Shown here in pieces: positions 1 through 6,601 of a stretch of DNA of 12,924 nt. Each line of letters starts with the position of its first letter. Positions within the stretch are counted from its first letter, which is position 1. Both the position numbers and the translations under genes were made by a program. The notes under the pieces were generated by a model. It was not told the DNA's origin. It made no database searches and was given only the letters and a program-made list of their open reading frames with translations. The DNA lies in assembly GCA_020441605.1 (NCBI GenBank), contig JAGRLX010000353.1:1-12924 (forward strand), read 5' to 3'. The DNA comes from Alphaproteobacteria bacterium (lineage in GTDB: Bacteria > Pseudomonadota > Alphaproteobacteria > Rhizobiales > Aestuariivirgaceae).

Positions 1-1040
1 GCCGGCATGACGTCCTTGATGTTGGTGGTGGGCGAGTAGTAGCCCTGCTCCGACACGGTGATGGCCGGCGGGCCGGACAGCCAGTAGTCGGTATAGGCGA
101 TCACGGCATCGAGGTTCGGCGTGCCGGTGATGGCCGAATTACCGATGGCCCAGCCGCGATAGCCCTCGCGCACGGTGGCGTAGGAGCATTGCACCCCTTG
201 CGCCTTCACCGCCATGACGGCCGGCTGCCAGGCGTCGGCCAGGATCATCTCGCCGGAGGCCAGCAGGTTGACCAGTTCGCCGAAGTCGCCCCACAGGGCG
301 CGGAACTGGCCTTCCTTCTTCTTCGAGATGAGGAACTTGGAGGCCTCGTCGATGGCGGCCTGGTCCGGGTTGCCCGGGTTCGGCACGTTCAGCAGGCCCA
401 GAGCGTTCATGGCCAGAACCGCCTGTCCGAACGCGATCAGCGGGTCGACGTTGAGGCCGGTCTTGCCCTTGAACTTGGGATCGAACAGCGCGGTCCAGGT
501 CGAGGCTTCCTCGGCCGACACCAGGTCGGGACGGTAGCCGATCGAGTCGTAGTTGTAGACGGTCGGCACCATCCACAGTTCGGTCTGGGCCTCGTCCTTC
601 CAGATCTGGCCAACGATCTGGGCGCGGCGCTCCCACTTGTCGGACCCCTTGGTGAAGGTGTCGCGAATGTTGGCCCAGTTCTTCAGGGCGGAGGTCGGGA
701 TCGCCTGGATCTTCTCGGTCGCGATCACGGCTGGCAGACGCTCGCCGATCGTCTCCCACACGTCATAGGCGGTCGAGCCCGAGAGCAGTTCGGTCTGGGT
801 ATTGGGGAAGATGTCGGCCTTGCCCGACACGGCCTTCACACCGGACTTTTCCTTGAAATCGTTGAGGATACGCTCCTGCACGGTCACCGAGAGACCGACG
901 GTGCGCAGTTCCTGTTCGGCGAGACTTGCGGCGAAAGCCTGCTGGGCGCCCCAGGGCGCCAGCGGCACGCCCGCGGCGACGGCCAGGCTGCCTGCTGTCC
1001 CTTGCAGGAACCGGCGCCGGGAAAGATGATAATCACGCAT
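1..1040 (-). CDS. Tat-exported ABC transporter substrate-binding protein (spermidine/putrescine type), 3' end outside window
   Basis: This is the periplasmic binding component of the importer encoded just upstream. About 346 codons are visible and the C-terminus runs off the window. Residues 7-12 are SRRRFL, a textbook twin-arginine motif. A hydrophobic stretch follows (about 14-29), then AFA-AS with likely cleavage near residue 37, so export should be by Tat and not Sec. The mature part has PotD-like signatures: WMVPTVYNYDSIGY around 156-169, TALFDPKFKGKTG around 183-195, and EGYRGWAIG around 292-300. The start is ATG at 1040, preceded by a strong AAGGAGGAGAG ribosome site about 6 bases upstream. 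It follows the second dehydrogenase gene by 47 bp and is the last visible gene of the importer operon. The ligand is unknown; the polyamine-type family also binds many other small cationic or carboxylated compounds. It is a distant paralogue of the signal-less protein at 6598-7833. Confidence 0.92.
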   Translation of the reverse strand, partial: MRDYHLSRRRFLQGTAGSLAVAAGVPLAPWGAQQAFAASLAEQELRTVGLSVTVQERILNDFKEKSGVKAVSGKADIFPNTQTELLSGSTAYDVWETIGERLPAVIATEKIQAIPTSALKNWANIRDTFTKGSDKWERRAQIVGQIWKDEAQTELWMVPTVYNYDSIGYRPDLVSAEEASTWTALFDPKFKGKTGLNVDPLIAFGQAVLAMNALGLLNVPNPGNPDQAAIDEASKFLISKKKEGQFRALWGDFGELVNLLASGEMILADAWQPAVMAVKAQGVQCSYATVREGYRGWAIGNSAITGTPNLDAVIAYTDYWLSGPPAITVSEQGYYSPTTNIKDVMP

Positions 1041-1048
1041 TGTTACTC

Positions 1049-1055
1049 TCCTCCT
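1049..1055 (-). promoter_or_regulatory. strong Shine-Dalgarno of the binding-protein gene
   Basis: On the minus strand the sequence AAGGAGGAGAGTAACA precedes ATG 1040. This is the best ribosome site in the window and stands in the 47-bp gap after the dehydrogenase stop. A strong site before the binding-protein gene fits the usual need for an excess of binding protein over permease. Confidence 0.75.
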
Positions 1056-1087
1056 TGGTTTTGTCTTTCAGTACGTTCTCTACCCCG

Positions 1088-1840
1088 TCAGTAGCGGCCG
1101 ACGAGAAGGCCACCATCAACCACCACCGTTTGCCCGGTCATGTAGCGAGCGGCGTTGGAAGCAAGAAACTGGATGACATCGGCGATGTCCTCGGGCTCGC
1201 CGATGCGGCCCATCGGAATGAATTCCCCGGCCTTGTCGGCCTCGGGGCCGAGCGAGTGCTCCTTCGAGAGAAGCTGGGCGGTACGGATATAGCCCGGTGC
1301 GATGCCATTCACCCGAATTCCGTCGCGGGCCAGTTCCACCGCCAGGCCGCGCACCAGGCCGACCACGCCGGCCTTGGCCGACGAATAGTGCACATGTTCG
1401 TCCCAGCCATAGGCGACACCCATGATGGACGAGACACAGACGATGGCGCCCGCCCGCGCGGCCTTCATGGCCGGAAGAGCGGGACGGACCACCCGGAAAA
1501 TGCCCTTCAGATCGATGTCGAAGGTGTAGTCCCACTTTTCATCCGAGAGCTGAGGCAATGGAACCTTGTGGGCGATGCCGGCATTGGCGACGATGGTACC
1601 GATGGCGCCATGTTTCGCCTCCACGGTGGCGACCACGGCATTCGCCTGTTCGGTTGAGCGGACATCGAGATTCATGAACTCGGCCGAGCCCCCGGCGGCT
1701 TCGATCTCGGCAACGACAGCCGTCCCTTCCTTCTCCAGGATGTCGGTGACAATTACGTGCCGGCCGGCCTTGGCGAAGGTCTTGGCGGTGGCCCGGCCAA
1801 TGCCGATCCCTGCGCCGGTAACGAGGACCACTCCACTCAT
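1088..1840 (-). CDS. short-chain dehydrogenase/reductase (SDR), second of a tandem pair
   Basis: This is a 250-residue classical SDR, probably a cytoplasmic NAD(H)-dependent alcohol/ketone oxidoreductase. Visible motifs are the cofactor loop TGAGIGIG (8-15), Asp33 at the end of the second strand (which usually favours NAD over NADP), the DV at 59-60, NAG at 86-88, Ser137/138, and the catalytic Tyr152-x3-Lys156 (YSSAK). The C-terminal VVVDGG is also typical. The catalytic-tetrad Asn, normally in a VNLKG-type motif, is Asp110 here (DIDLKG). The start is ATG 1840, which overlaps the stop of the upstream SDR as ATGA with GGGAGA about 10 bases upstream. A longer open frame to 2224 lies over the neighbouring gene and lacks SDR sequence. 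The gene sits between permease and binding-protein genes, so it probably acts on the imported compound. The true substrate cannot be told from the sequence; FabG-like naming would be over-interpretation. Confidence 0.93.
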   Translation of the reverse strand: MSGVVLVTGAGIGIGRATAKTFAKAGRHVIVTDILEKEGTAVVAEIEAAGGSAEFMNLDVRSTEQANAVVATVEAKHGAIGTIVANAGIAHKVPLPQLSDEKWDYTFDIDLKGIFRVVRPALPAMKAARAGAIVCVSSIMGVAYGWDEHVHYSSAKAGVVGLVRGLAVELARDGIRVNGIAPGYIRTAQLLSKEHSLGPEADKAGEFIPMGRIGEPEDIADVIQFLASNAARYMTGQTVVVDGGLLVGRY

Positions 1841-2559
1841 AGCATCACATCTCCCGAATTGGGTCCGAGCGTCTGCCCGACAAACAACGAGGCTTCCGGC
1901 GAGCAGAGGAACGCCACCGTGGCGGCGATCTCCTCGGGTTCGCCGAACCGCCCGAGCGGAAGCTCTGCGGCCTTGGCCTTGCGCCACTCGTCGGAGAGCT
2001 TCATCACCAGGGGCGTGTTGATCGGGCCGGGGGCCACCGCATTGACCCGTACGCCGTCGGCGCTCACTTCCCGCGCCAAGGACTTCGTCAGTCCAATGAT
2101 CGCCGATTTTGCGGCGGAATAATGGGTCAGTTCGATGCCGCCGATCTGTCCAAGTTGCGAGGCGATGTTGACGATCACGCCTTGTTTGCCGGCGAGCATC
2201 GCAGGCAATACAGCCCGGGTGCACAGATAGGTGCCGCGGACATGGACCGCGAACATGCGGTCGAAGTCGGCTGGCTCAAGGTCGACAAAACGCGCCTGGT
2301 GCACATGGCCGGCGTTGTTGACCAGATGGCTGCAATCGCCAAAGGTCTCGCGGCAAACCTCGGCCAGTCGCGCGGCATCTTCCTCGCGTGAGACATCGCC
2401 CGCGACCGCCTTGCCATGGCCGCCAATCTCCTTGGCCACGGCTTCCGCCGCCTCAGGGCGGAAATCGTTGACGATGACATTGTAGCCGTCACGGGCGAGC
2501 CGGTGAGCAATGGCGCGGCCGATGCCCGATCCAGCACCGGTGACAATCGCGTTTCTCAT
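1837..2559 (-). CDS. short-chain dehydrogenase/reductase (SDR), first of a tandem pair
   Basis: This is a 240-residue classical SDR. It shows TGAGSGIG (7-14) for cofactor binding, Asp32 after the second strand (NAD(H) preference expected), NNAG at 81-84, Ser134, and Tyr147-x3-Lys151 (YSAAK). The end is GQTLGPNSGD. The tetrad Asn position is His106 (AVHVRG), a replacement seen in several FabG-like SDR groups. The start is ATG 2559 with an AGGAGGAAAT ribosome site inside the end of the upstream permease gene; stop and start overlap as ATGA on both sides of this gene (2556-2559 and 1837-1840). It is only moderately similar to the neighbouring SDR, so the two are likely separate oxidation or reduction steps, not a recent duplication. 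It is expected to work on the substrate brought in by the ABC importer of the same operon. The exact reaction is unknown. Confidence 0.93.
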   Translation of the reverse strand: MRNAIVTGAGSGIGRAIAHRLARDGYNVIVNDFRPEAAEAVAKEIGGHGKAVAGDVSREEDAARLAEVCRETFGDCSHLVNNAGHVHQARFVDLEPADFDRMFAVHVRGTYLCTRAVLPAMLAGKQGVIVNIASQLGQIGGIELTHYSAAKSAIIGLTKSLAREVSADGVRVNAVAPGPINTPLVMKLSDEWRKAKAAELPLGRFGEPEEIAATVAFLCSPEASLFVGQTLGPNSGDVML

Positions 2560-3407
2560 GCGATTTCCTCCTGCATGGCAATCTTGCGCGCCCGCCTGAC
2601 GCTGAGGCTCATGAGGATGGCGTAGATGGTCAGCAGGGCGAAAGAAAAGACGGTGGTCAGCACACCGAAGGCGAAGACATTGGGATGAATCTCGACCGAG
2701 AAGGTGCCGTAGATCGCCAGCGGCAGGGTCTGGTCGCGGCCGCTGGCAAAGAGGGTGCGCGAGAATTCGTCGTAGGACAGCGTGAAGGCGAAAAGCATGG
2801 CCGAGAGCACGCCCGGAAAGATCAGCGGGAAGGTCACCTTCCTGAAGGTCCGCCAGGGTGACACGCCCAGCGACCAGGCCGCTTCCTCGACCGAGGCGTC
2901 GAAGCGGTTGAGGATCGCCAGCATCACCAGGAAGGCGAAGGGAAAGGTGTAGACCACGTGGGTCACGAAGGCGGTGCTCCACCAGTGGCGTTCAATGCCC
3001 AGGAAGTTGTTGGCGAGAAGCGATGTCCCTAGGCCGGTCAGCACGCCCGGCACCATCATGCCGAGAACGATCAGGTAGAACACGACCCCTGCCCCACGGA
3101 ACCGCTTGCGGAAGGCCTGGGCCGACATCACGCCCAGCACGGTCGAGGTGACCATGGTCATGAAGGCGAGCGTCAGCGAGCGGAACAGCGCTTCGCCCAG
3201 TGGCAAAGGCGCGATGCGCGACGGCGGCACCAGGCCGAAGATGTGCCGGTACCAGTAGGTCGACCACTCGATGATCGGGAACTGCGGCCCGCCCTCCGGG
3301 CCCTGCTGGAACGAAAGGATTCCCAGCACGAAGAACGGACCATAAAGGAACAGGATGAACAGCAGCACGTAGATGGCGAGGACGGGCTTGAGCACGCGCG
3401 ATTCCAT
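2556..3407 (-). CDS. ABC transporter permease, PotC-like
   Basis: This inner-membrane permease of 283 residues belongs to the spermidine/putrescine (PotC/PotI) class of binding-protein-dependent importers. It has about six hydrophobic segments: near 8-32, 74-98, 107-131, 145-167, 197-212 and 243-268. The cytoplasmic EAA loop that docks on the ATPase is clear at about 174-199 (EEAAWSLGVSPWRTFRKVTF). The start is ATG 3407, 3 bp after the stop of the partner permease, with GGGAGCTC upstream as a ribosome site. The 3' end overlaps the first SDR gene by ATGA, so the dehydrogenases are translationally tied to the transporter. It should pair with the PotB-like permease to form the channel. Confidence 0.95.
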   Translation of the reverse strand: MESRVLKPVLAIYVLLFILFLYGPFFVLGILSFQQGPEGGPQFPIIEWSTYWYRHIFGLVPPSRIAPLPLGEALFRSLTLAFMTMVTSTVLGVMSAQAFRKRFRGAGVVFYLIVLGMMVPGVLTGLGTSLLANNFLGIERHWWSTAFVTHVVYTFPFAFLVMLAILNRFDASVEEAAWSLGVSPWRTFRKVTFPLIFPGVLSAMLFAFTLSYDEFSRTLFASGRDQTLPLAIYGTFSVEIHPNVFAFGVLTTVFSFALLTIYAILMSLSVRRARKIAMQEEIA

Positions 3408-3410
3408 GGC

Positions 3411-4295
3411 TCAGAGCTCCCGCTTGAGATCGACGATGCGCAGGAAGCCGGCGATCACCAGTCCCATGACGATGGTGAGGATCACGCCCACCACCGAGGC
3501 CAGCGCCCATTTAAGCGAGCCCACCTGAGTGACGATGATGTTGCCGAGCAGGTTCACCTTGCGCCCCGACAGGGCGGCGGCGGTGGCGAATTCGCCGAGC
3601 ACCATGACGCTAACGAAGATCGCGCCGACCACCACGCCGGGAAGGCTCAAGGGAAAGATGATCTTCCGGAAGATGCGCCAGAATCCGGCGCCCAGGTCGC
3701 GGGCCGCTTCGATGATGTTGGGGTCGATGCGGCCTAGCATGAAGGCGATGGGGCCGACCATGAACACCACATAGATCTGGGTCATGCCGATGATCACCGA
3801 GAGTTCGGTGAAGAGCAGCGCCTCGATCGGCTCCTTGATGATGCCGACCTTCTGCAGAAGGATGTTGATCGCGCCCTCCTTGCCCAGCATCGGCCGCCAG
3901 GCCAGCACCCGGATCAGGAACGAGGTCCAGAAGGGAATGACGCAGATCACCAGCAAGACTGTTGACAGCGTCTTGTTCTTCACGAACAGGCCGACGAACA
4001 GGGCTGTCGGATAGCCGATGACAAAGGTCGTCGCGAGAACGATGAGCCAGATGCGGATGGTCGTCCACAGCGACGAGATATAGGTATCCGAGCCGAAGAA
4101 GGTCTGCCAGCTTTTCAGCGTCAGCGTCGGCTCGATCTTGAAGGTGGTCTGGGTCCAGAACGACACGTAGACGATCAGCAGGATCGGCGCGACGAGGAAG
4201 AGCAGCATCCAGATGGCGCCGGGAGCGATCAGCCACCAGCTTGTCGCGGTCCTGGACTTGGCGGCCGGCGAGGCCCCTTGGGCTGGTGCGTTCAT
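3411..4295 (-). CDS. ABC transporter permease, PotB-like
   Basis: This inner-membrane permease of 294 residues is the PotB/PotH-type partner in the importer. A cytoplasmic N-terminus is followed by a first membrane span near 20-45, a larger periplasmic loop, and further spans at about 80-105, 110-132, 162-187, 218-243 and 264-287. PFWTSFLIR at 121-129 is characteristic of PotB-class permeases. The EAA loop is at 196-220 (EAARDLGAGFWRIFRKIIF). The start is ATG 4295, which overlaps the ATPase stop as ATGA with GGGAGCGAG just upstream, so translation is likely coupled to the ATPase gene. The substrate cannot be inferred beyond the family. Confidence 0.95.
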   Translation of the reverse strand: MNAPAQGASPAAKSRTATSWWLIAPGAIWMLLFLVAPILLIVYVSFWTQTTFKIEPTLTLKSWQTFFGSDTYISSLWTTIRIWLIVLATTFVIGYPTALFVGLFVKNKTLSTVLLVICVIPFWTSFLIRVLAWRPMLGKEGAINILLQKVGIIKEPIEALLFTELSVIIGMTQIYVVFMVGPIAFMLGRIDPNIIEAARDLGAGFWRIFRKIIFPLSLPGVVVGAIFVSVMVLGEFATAAALSGRKVNLLGNIIVTQVGSLKWALASVVGVILTIVMGLVIAGFLRIVDLKREL

Positions 4296-5377
4296 CTCGC
4301 TCCCTGTTCCTGACCGAAGACGATGGCGTCCTCCACCTTCCAGCGGAGAGTGTAGCGCGACTTGGGTTCGAAGCGCATTGGCGCGCCGAGGCTGAGGTGA
4401 TGCTCCAGTTCGACAACTTGTCCCGTGTCGGTCTCGAAGAAATACATCACCGATGCCCCGAGATACTCACTGGCCACGAAGGTCGCGGCGAGATGGGGGC
4501 CGTTGGCCCTGCCGCTCTCGGGTTCGGCCTGCATCCGGTCATAGCGGACGGCATAGACGGCGCGGTCGGCCGGTGTCACGCGGTCGGCAGGCAAGGTGCC
4601 GAACGGGCCGACAAAACTCCGCCCCTTCAAGTGACCGTCGAACAGATTGTAGCGGTTGAGGAAATGGGCGACATTCGGTGTCGCCGGCCTGGCATAGACT
4701 TCATCCGGCGCGGCGAATTGGGCAATGCGGCCGCGGTCGAGAACAACGACCCGGTCTCCCATGGCGAGAGCCTCGGTTTCGCTGCCCGTCACATGCAGGA
4801 AAGTAACGCCCAGTTGCTCGCGGATGCTGCGCAACTCGTTGCGCATGCGAGAGCGGAGATTGGCGTCGAGCGCGCCCAGCGGCTCATCGAGCAGCACCAG
4901 TTGCGGCGCCATGACCAGCGTACGCGCCAGAGCCACACGCTGCTTCTGTCCGCCCGAGATCTGGTGAACGCCACGTCCTTCCATCCCCGCAAGGCCAACG
5001 AGTTCGATGACCTTGCGGACCCGGGCATCAATTTCATCGCGCGGCACCGGCGTGTCGCCATTGGCAAGGCCGAAGGCGACATTGTCGAAGACGGTCAGAT
5101 GGGGGAACAGGGCGAAGTTCTGGAACACGAAACCGATGCCGCGCTGGTGGGCGGGCACGCCAGTGATGTCCTTGCCGTTGAAATAGACCCGGCCTGAGTC
5201 CGGGCTCTCGAAACCGGCAATGACGCGCAACAGAGTCGACTTGCCCGAACCGCTGGGGCCAAGCAGGGAGATATATTCGTTGCCGCTCACCGACAGCGAG
5301 ATATCCTGGAGCGCGACGATGTTGCCGTAGCTCTTGCTGACGCGTTCCAATCGGAAGATAGCCGTCTCTTCTGCCAT
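4292..5377 (-). CDS. ABC transporter ATP-binding protein, PotA-like, with altered H-loop
   Basis: This 361-residue ATPase powers the importer on the cytoplasmic face of the membrane. The nucleotide domain shows Walker A GPSGSGKST (40-48), Q-loop Gln86, signature ISGGQKQR (140-147), Walker B VLLDEP (161-166) and D-loop GALD (168-171). A C-terminal TOBE-type regulatory region covers about 240-355. The switch histidine usually found as VTHDQEEAL is missing: the sequence reads VTGSETEAL, with Gly198 in its place and a histidine three residues earlier (His195). The start chosen is ATG 5377, where family similarity begins (MAEETAIFRLERVSKSYG). The upstream Shine-Dalgarno is weak. A frame-open extension to TTG 5506 adds 43 residues with no family resemblance. 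It is the first gene of the importer operon, preceded by the 240-bp regulatory gap, and overlaps the permease gene by ATGA. Confidence 0.94.
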   Translation of the reverse strand: MAEETAIFRLERVSKSYGNIVALQDISLSVSGNEYISLLGPSGSGKSTLLRVIAGFESPDSGRVYFNGKDITGVPAHQRGIGFVFQNFALFPHLTVFDNVAFGLANGDTPVPRDEIDARVRKVIELVGLAGMEGRGVHQISGGQKQRVALARTLVMAPQLVLLDEPLGALDANLRSRMRNELRSIREQLGVTFLHVTGSETEALAMGDRVVVLDRGRIAQFAAPDEVYARPATPNVAHFLNRYNLFDGHLKGRSFVGPFGTLPADRVTPADRAVYAVRYDRMQAEPESGRANGPHLAATFVASEYLGASVMYFFETDTGQVVELEHHLSLGAPMRFEPKSRYTLRWKVEDAIVFGQEQGAR

Positions 5378-5408
5378 AGACCTGACTGCGCCCCGGGCGT
5401 CCTTGCCC

Positions 5409-5440
5409 GTGTTTTCCGCAGTTCTCCTCCCCGAAAACAC
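5409..5440 (-). repeat. inverted repeat (possible leader hairpin) upstream of the ATPase gene
   Basis: Perfect 8-bp arms, GTGTTTTC and GAAAACAC (5409-5416 and 5433-5440), flank a 16-base loop. On the transcribed strand the loop contains GGGGAGGAGAA, which resembles a ribosome site, but no start codon follows it at a usable distance. It lies about 32 bp before ATG 5377, so it would be in the 5' leader of the importer mRNA. It could be an RNA hairpin or a protein-binding site; neither is demonstrated. Confidence 0.45.
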
Positions 5441-5496
5441 TACTACCGGATACGCCGGATCACGTCGTTCCCCGGCGCAGAAAAGCTTGTTCTGGA

Positions 5497-5525
5497 ATGT
5501 AGTCAAAATTGTCTAACGTATGCAA
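5497..5525 (-). promoter_or_regulatory. candidate housekeeping-sigma promoter for the importer operon
   Basis: On the minus strand, TTGCAT (5520-5525) is separated by 17 bp from CTACAT (5497-5502). The second hexamer matches the alphaproteobacterial CTATAT-like -10 at five of six positions; the first matches only the TTG of the -35. The position in the AT-rich part of the gap, about 120 bp before the ATPase start, is sensible. This is weak pattern evidence only. Confidence 0.3.
5507..5523 (-). promoter_or_regulatory. candidate regulator binding site 1 (direct repeat copy)
   Basis: On the minus strand it reads GCATACGTTAGACAATT. It shares GCAT-N5-AGACAATT with the second copy at 5555-5571, 48 bp away (start to start), and 13 of 17 positions agree. 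This copy overlaps the spacer and -35 of the candidate promoter, where a repressor would act. It also holds a loose inverted repeat, TTGnnTA-N3-TAnnCAA, at 5509-5525. Confidence 0.4.
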
Positions 5526-5554
5526 GCAGAAAACAGTAACTGATGTATCAGCGC

Positions 5555-5571
5555 AATTGTCTGGCAAATGC
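5555..5571 (-). promoter_or_regulatory. candidate regulator binding site 2 (direct repeat copy with palindrome)
   Basis: On the minus strand it reads GCATTTGCCAGACAATT, matching site 1 in GCAT-N5-AGACAATT. It contains a near-palindrome TTGCCAGACAA (5557-5567) of the form TTGyCnGrCAA. This has the same spacing as the TGGTCnGACCA type recognised by FadR-class GntR regulators. The adjacent GntR/FCD gene is the obvious candidate to bind it. Confidence 0.4.
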
Positions 5572-5617
5572 CCGAGAGTTAGCCACCAAAAATCGACTAA
5601 TGAATACAATGCGCGTT

Positions 5618-6601
5618 TCACTTGGGGGTCAAGTAGGGCGCGATGGCTGATGCCTCATTGATCACCGCCACGATCTTGAGCCGGGCCAAACTCTTCTCCG
5701 CCATGGTGTGAAGATGGCTCTTGAGATACTCCGCCGCCGAATCGACGAGGTGCCGTCCGACCAGGTCGAACAGGATCTGGTATTCGCCATGTGCGAGGCG
5801 GTCGCGCGGCAGGCCGAGCCGGGTCAGGGCCCGATTGGCGGCGGTTAGCAGAAGCTGGTTGTTGCGGATGTGATCCACCAGTTCGTGGTTGGGTGCCCTG
5901 GCGATGCAATGTTCCATCATGGCATCCTCGAGCACCTCCCATTCCAGCTCTTCGCCCGACACCAGACGCTGGCGGATGCGTTCCACCTCGCCATAGTCGA
6001 TATGGGCGAAGGCCAGGCGCAGGGCGGCGGGCTCCAGTATGGCGCGGACGGCGAATTTCTCCCGCACCGATTGCGCGGTCAGCGGGCCGGCGATCCAATG
6101 CGAACTCTGGTTCTTGCTGATCAGGCCGCGTTCATGCAGCCGGCTCAGGACGTCGCGGACAACCGTACGGCTGACGCCCAGATAGCTGCCAAGCTCGGTC
6201 TCGACGATGCGGAACTCGCCGAAGATCAGGCACGAGGCCACCTGTTCCTCGACCAGATCGTAGACCAGTTCCCAGGTGCCGCGGCTCTGGAGGGCCTCGT
6301 CGATCTCGACCGAGATCTGCAGGTCGAGTTCGCGGATGTCCTTTCGGACGGGCACGATCCCCTCGTCCGGCCGTCCGACCAGGAAACCACGGCCAGCAAA
6401 GCGATGGATGAGCTTTTCCTCTTCCAGGATGCGCAGCGCCGTCTGCACCGGTGCCCGGCTCGATTGCATGAGTTCGGCGATAGGCCCTTCGAGCAGCACC
6501 ACGCCCTGCGGCAGGCGGCCCGACAGGATATTGAGCCGCAGGACGCGCGTGATCAGCTCGTAGCGGCGCTTGATGGCGAGCGGACTGGCCGACCAGTTCA
6601 T
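5618..6601 (-). CDS. GntR/FCD-family transcriptional regulator with two N-terminal winged-helix domains
   Basis: This 327-residue regulator is longer than the usual 220-250 of GntR/FCD proteins. A first GntR winged helix spans about 10-76, with recognition region SSRAPVQTALRILEEEKLI and wing RFAGRGFLVG. A linker of about 30 residues follows. A second winged helix spans about 110-172, with LGVSRTVVRDVLSRLHERGL. The FCD ligand domain spans about 180-305; Asp226, His231, His271 and His296 are candidates for its metal-binding set. Both helices look intact, so this appears to be a genuine tandem and not a degraded copy. The start ATG 6601 overlaps the stop of the preceding signal-less binding-protein gene as ATGA, implying translational coupling. 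It is followed by the 240-bp gap with putative operators, so regulation of the importer operon is the likely role. The ligand is unknown. Confidence 0.9.
   Translation of the reverse strand: MNWSASPLAIKRRYELITRVLRLNILSGRLPQGVVLLEGPIAELMQSSRAPVQTALRILEEEKLIHRFAGRGFLVGRPDEGIVPVRKDIRELDLQISVEIDEALQSRGTWELVYDLVEEQVASCLIFGEFRIVETELGSYLGVSRTVVRDVLSRLHERGLISKNQSSHWIAGPLTAQSVREKFAVRAILEPAALRLAFAHIDYGEVERIRQRLVSGEELEWEVLEDAMMEHCIARAPNHELVDHIRNNQLLLTAANRALTRLGLPRDRLAHGEYQILFDLVGRHLVDSAAEYLKSHLHTMAEKSLARLKIVAVINEASAIAPYLTPK

Larger units (their letters stand above)
5378..5617. other. 240-bp non-coding regulatory gap between regulator and importer genes
   Basis: This is the only gap above 50 bp. The half nearest the regulator gene (about 5485-5617) is clearly AT-richer than the flanking coding DNA. 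It follows the regulator stop and leads into the importer operon. It holds a candidate promoter (5497-5525), two direct repeats (5507-5523, 5555-5571), an inverted repeat (5409-5440) and a small CCGGAT direct repeat (5446-5451 and 5455-5460). I see no convincing rho-independent terminator after the regulator stop, so some readthrough from the upstream gene cluster is possible. Confidence 0.75.

Noticed and set aside
189..1094. 301-codon plus-strand frame opposite the Tat binding-protein gene
   Set aside because: The minus strand has a complete Tat signal, a strong ribosome site and family motifs. The plus frame has no motif and crosses the intergenic gap.
1841..2224. N-terminal extension of the second SDR to 2224
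   Set aside because: It overlaps the coding region of the first SDR in another frame, and the nucleotide-binding motif starts only a few residues after ATG 1840.
5446..5460. CCGGAT-N3-CCGGAT direct repeat in the leader
   Set aside because: Only 6 bp per copy in GC-rich DNA; chance is likely, so it is mentioned under the gap and not called as a separate site.
5378..5506. 43-codon N-terminal extension of the ATPase from TTG 5506
   Set aside because: No family resemblance, a rare start codon, and it would read through the inverted repeat and part of the putative promoter. ATG 5377 matches where ABC ATPases begin.
5572..5617. Terminator after the regulator gene
   Set aside because: I looked for a GC-rich hairpin followed by a T run on the minus strand and found only a short T run without a stable stem.
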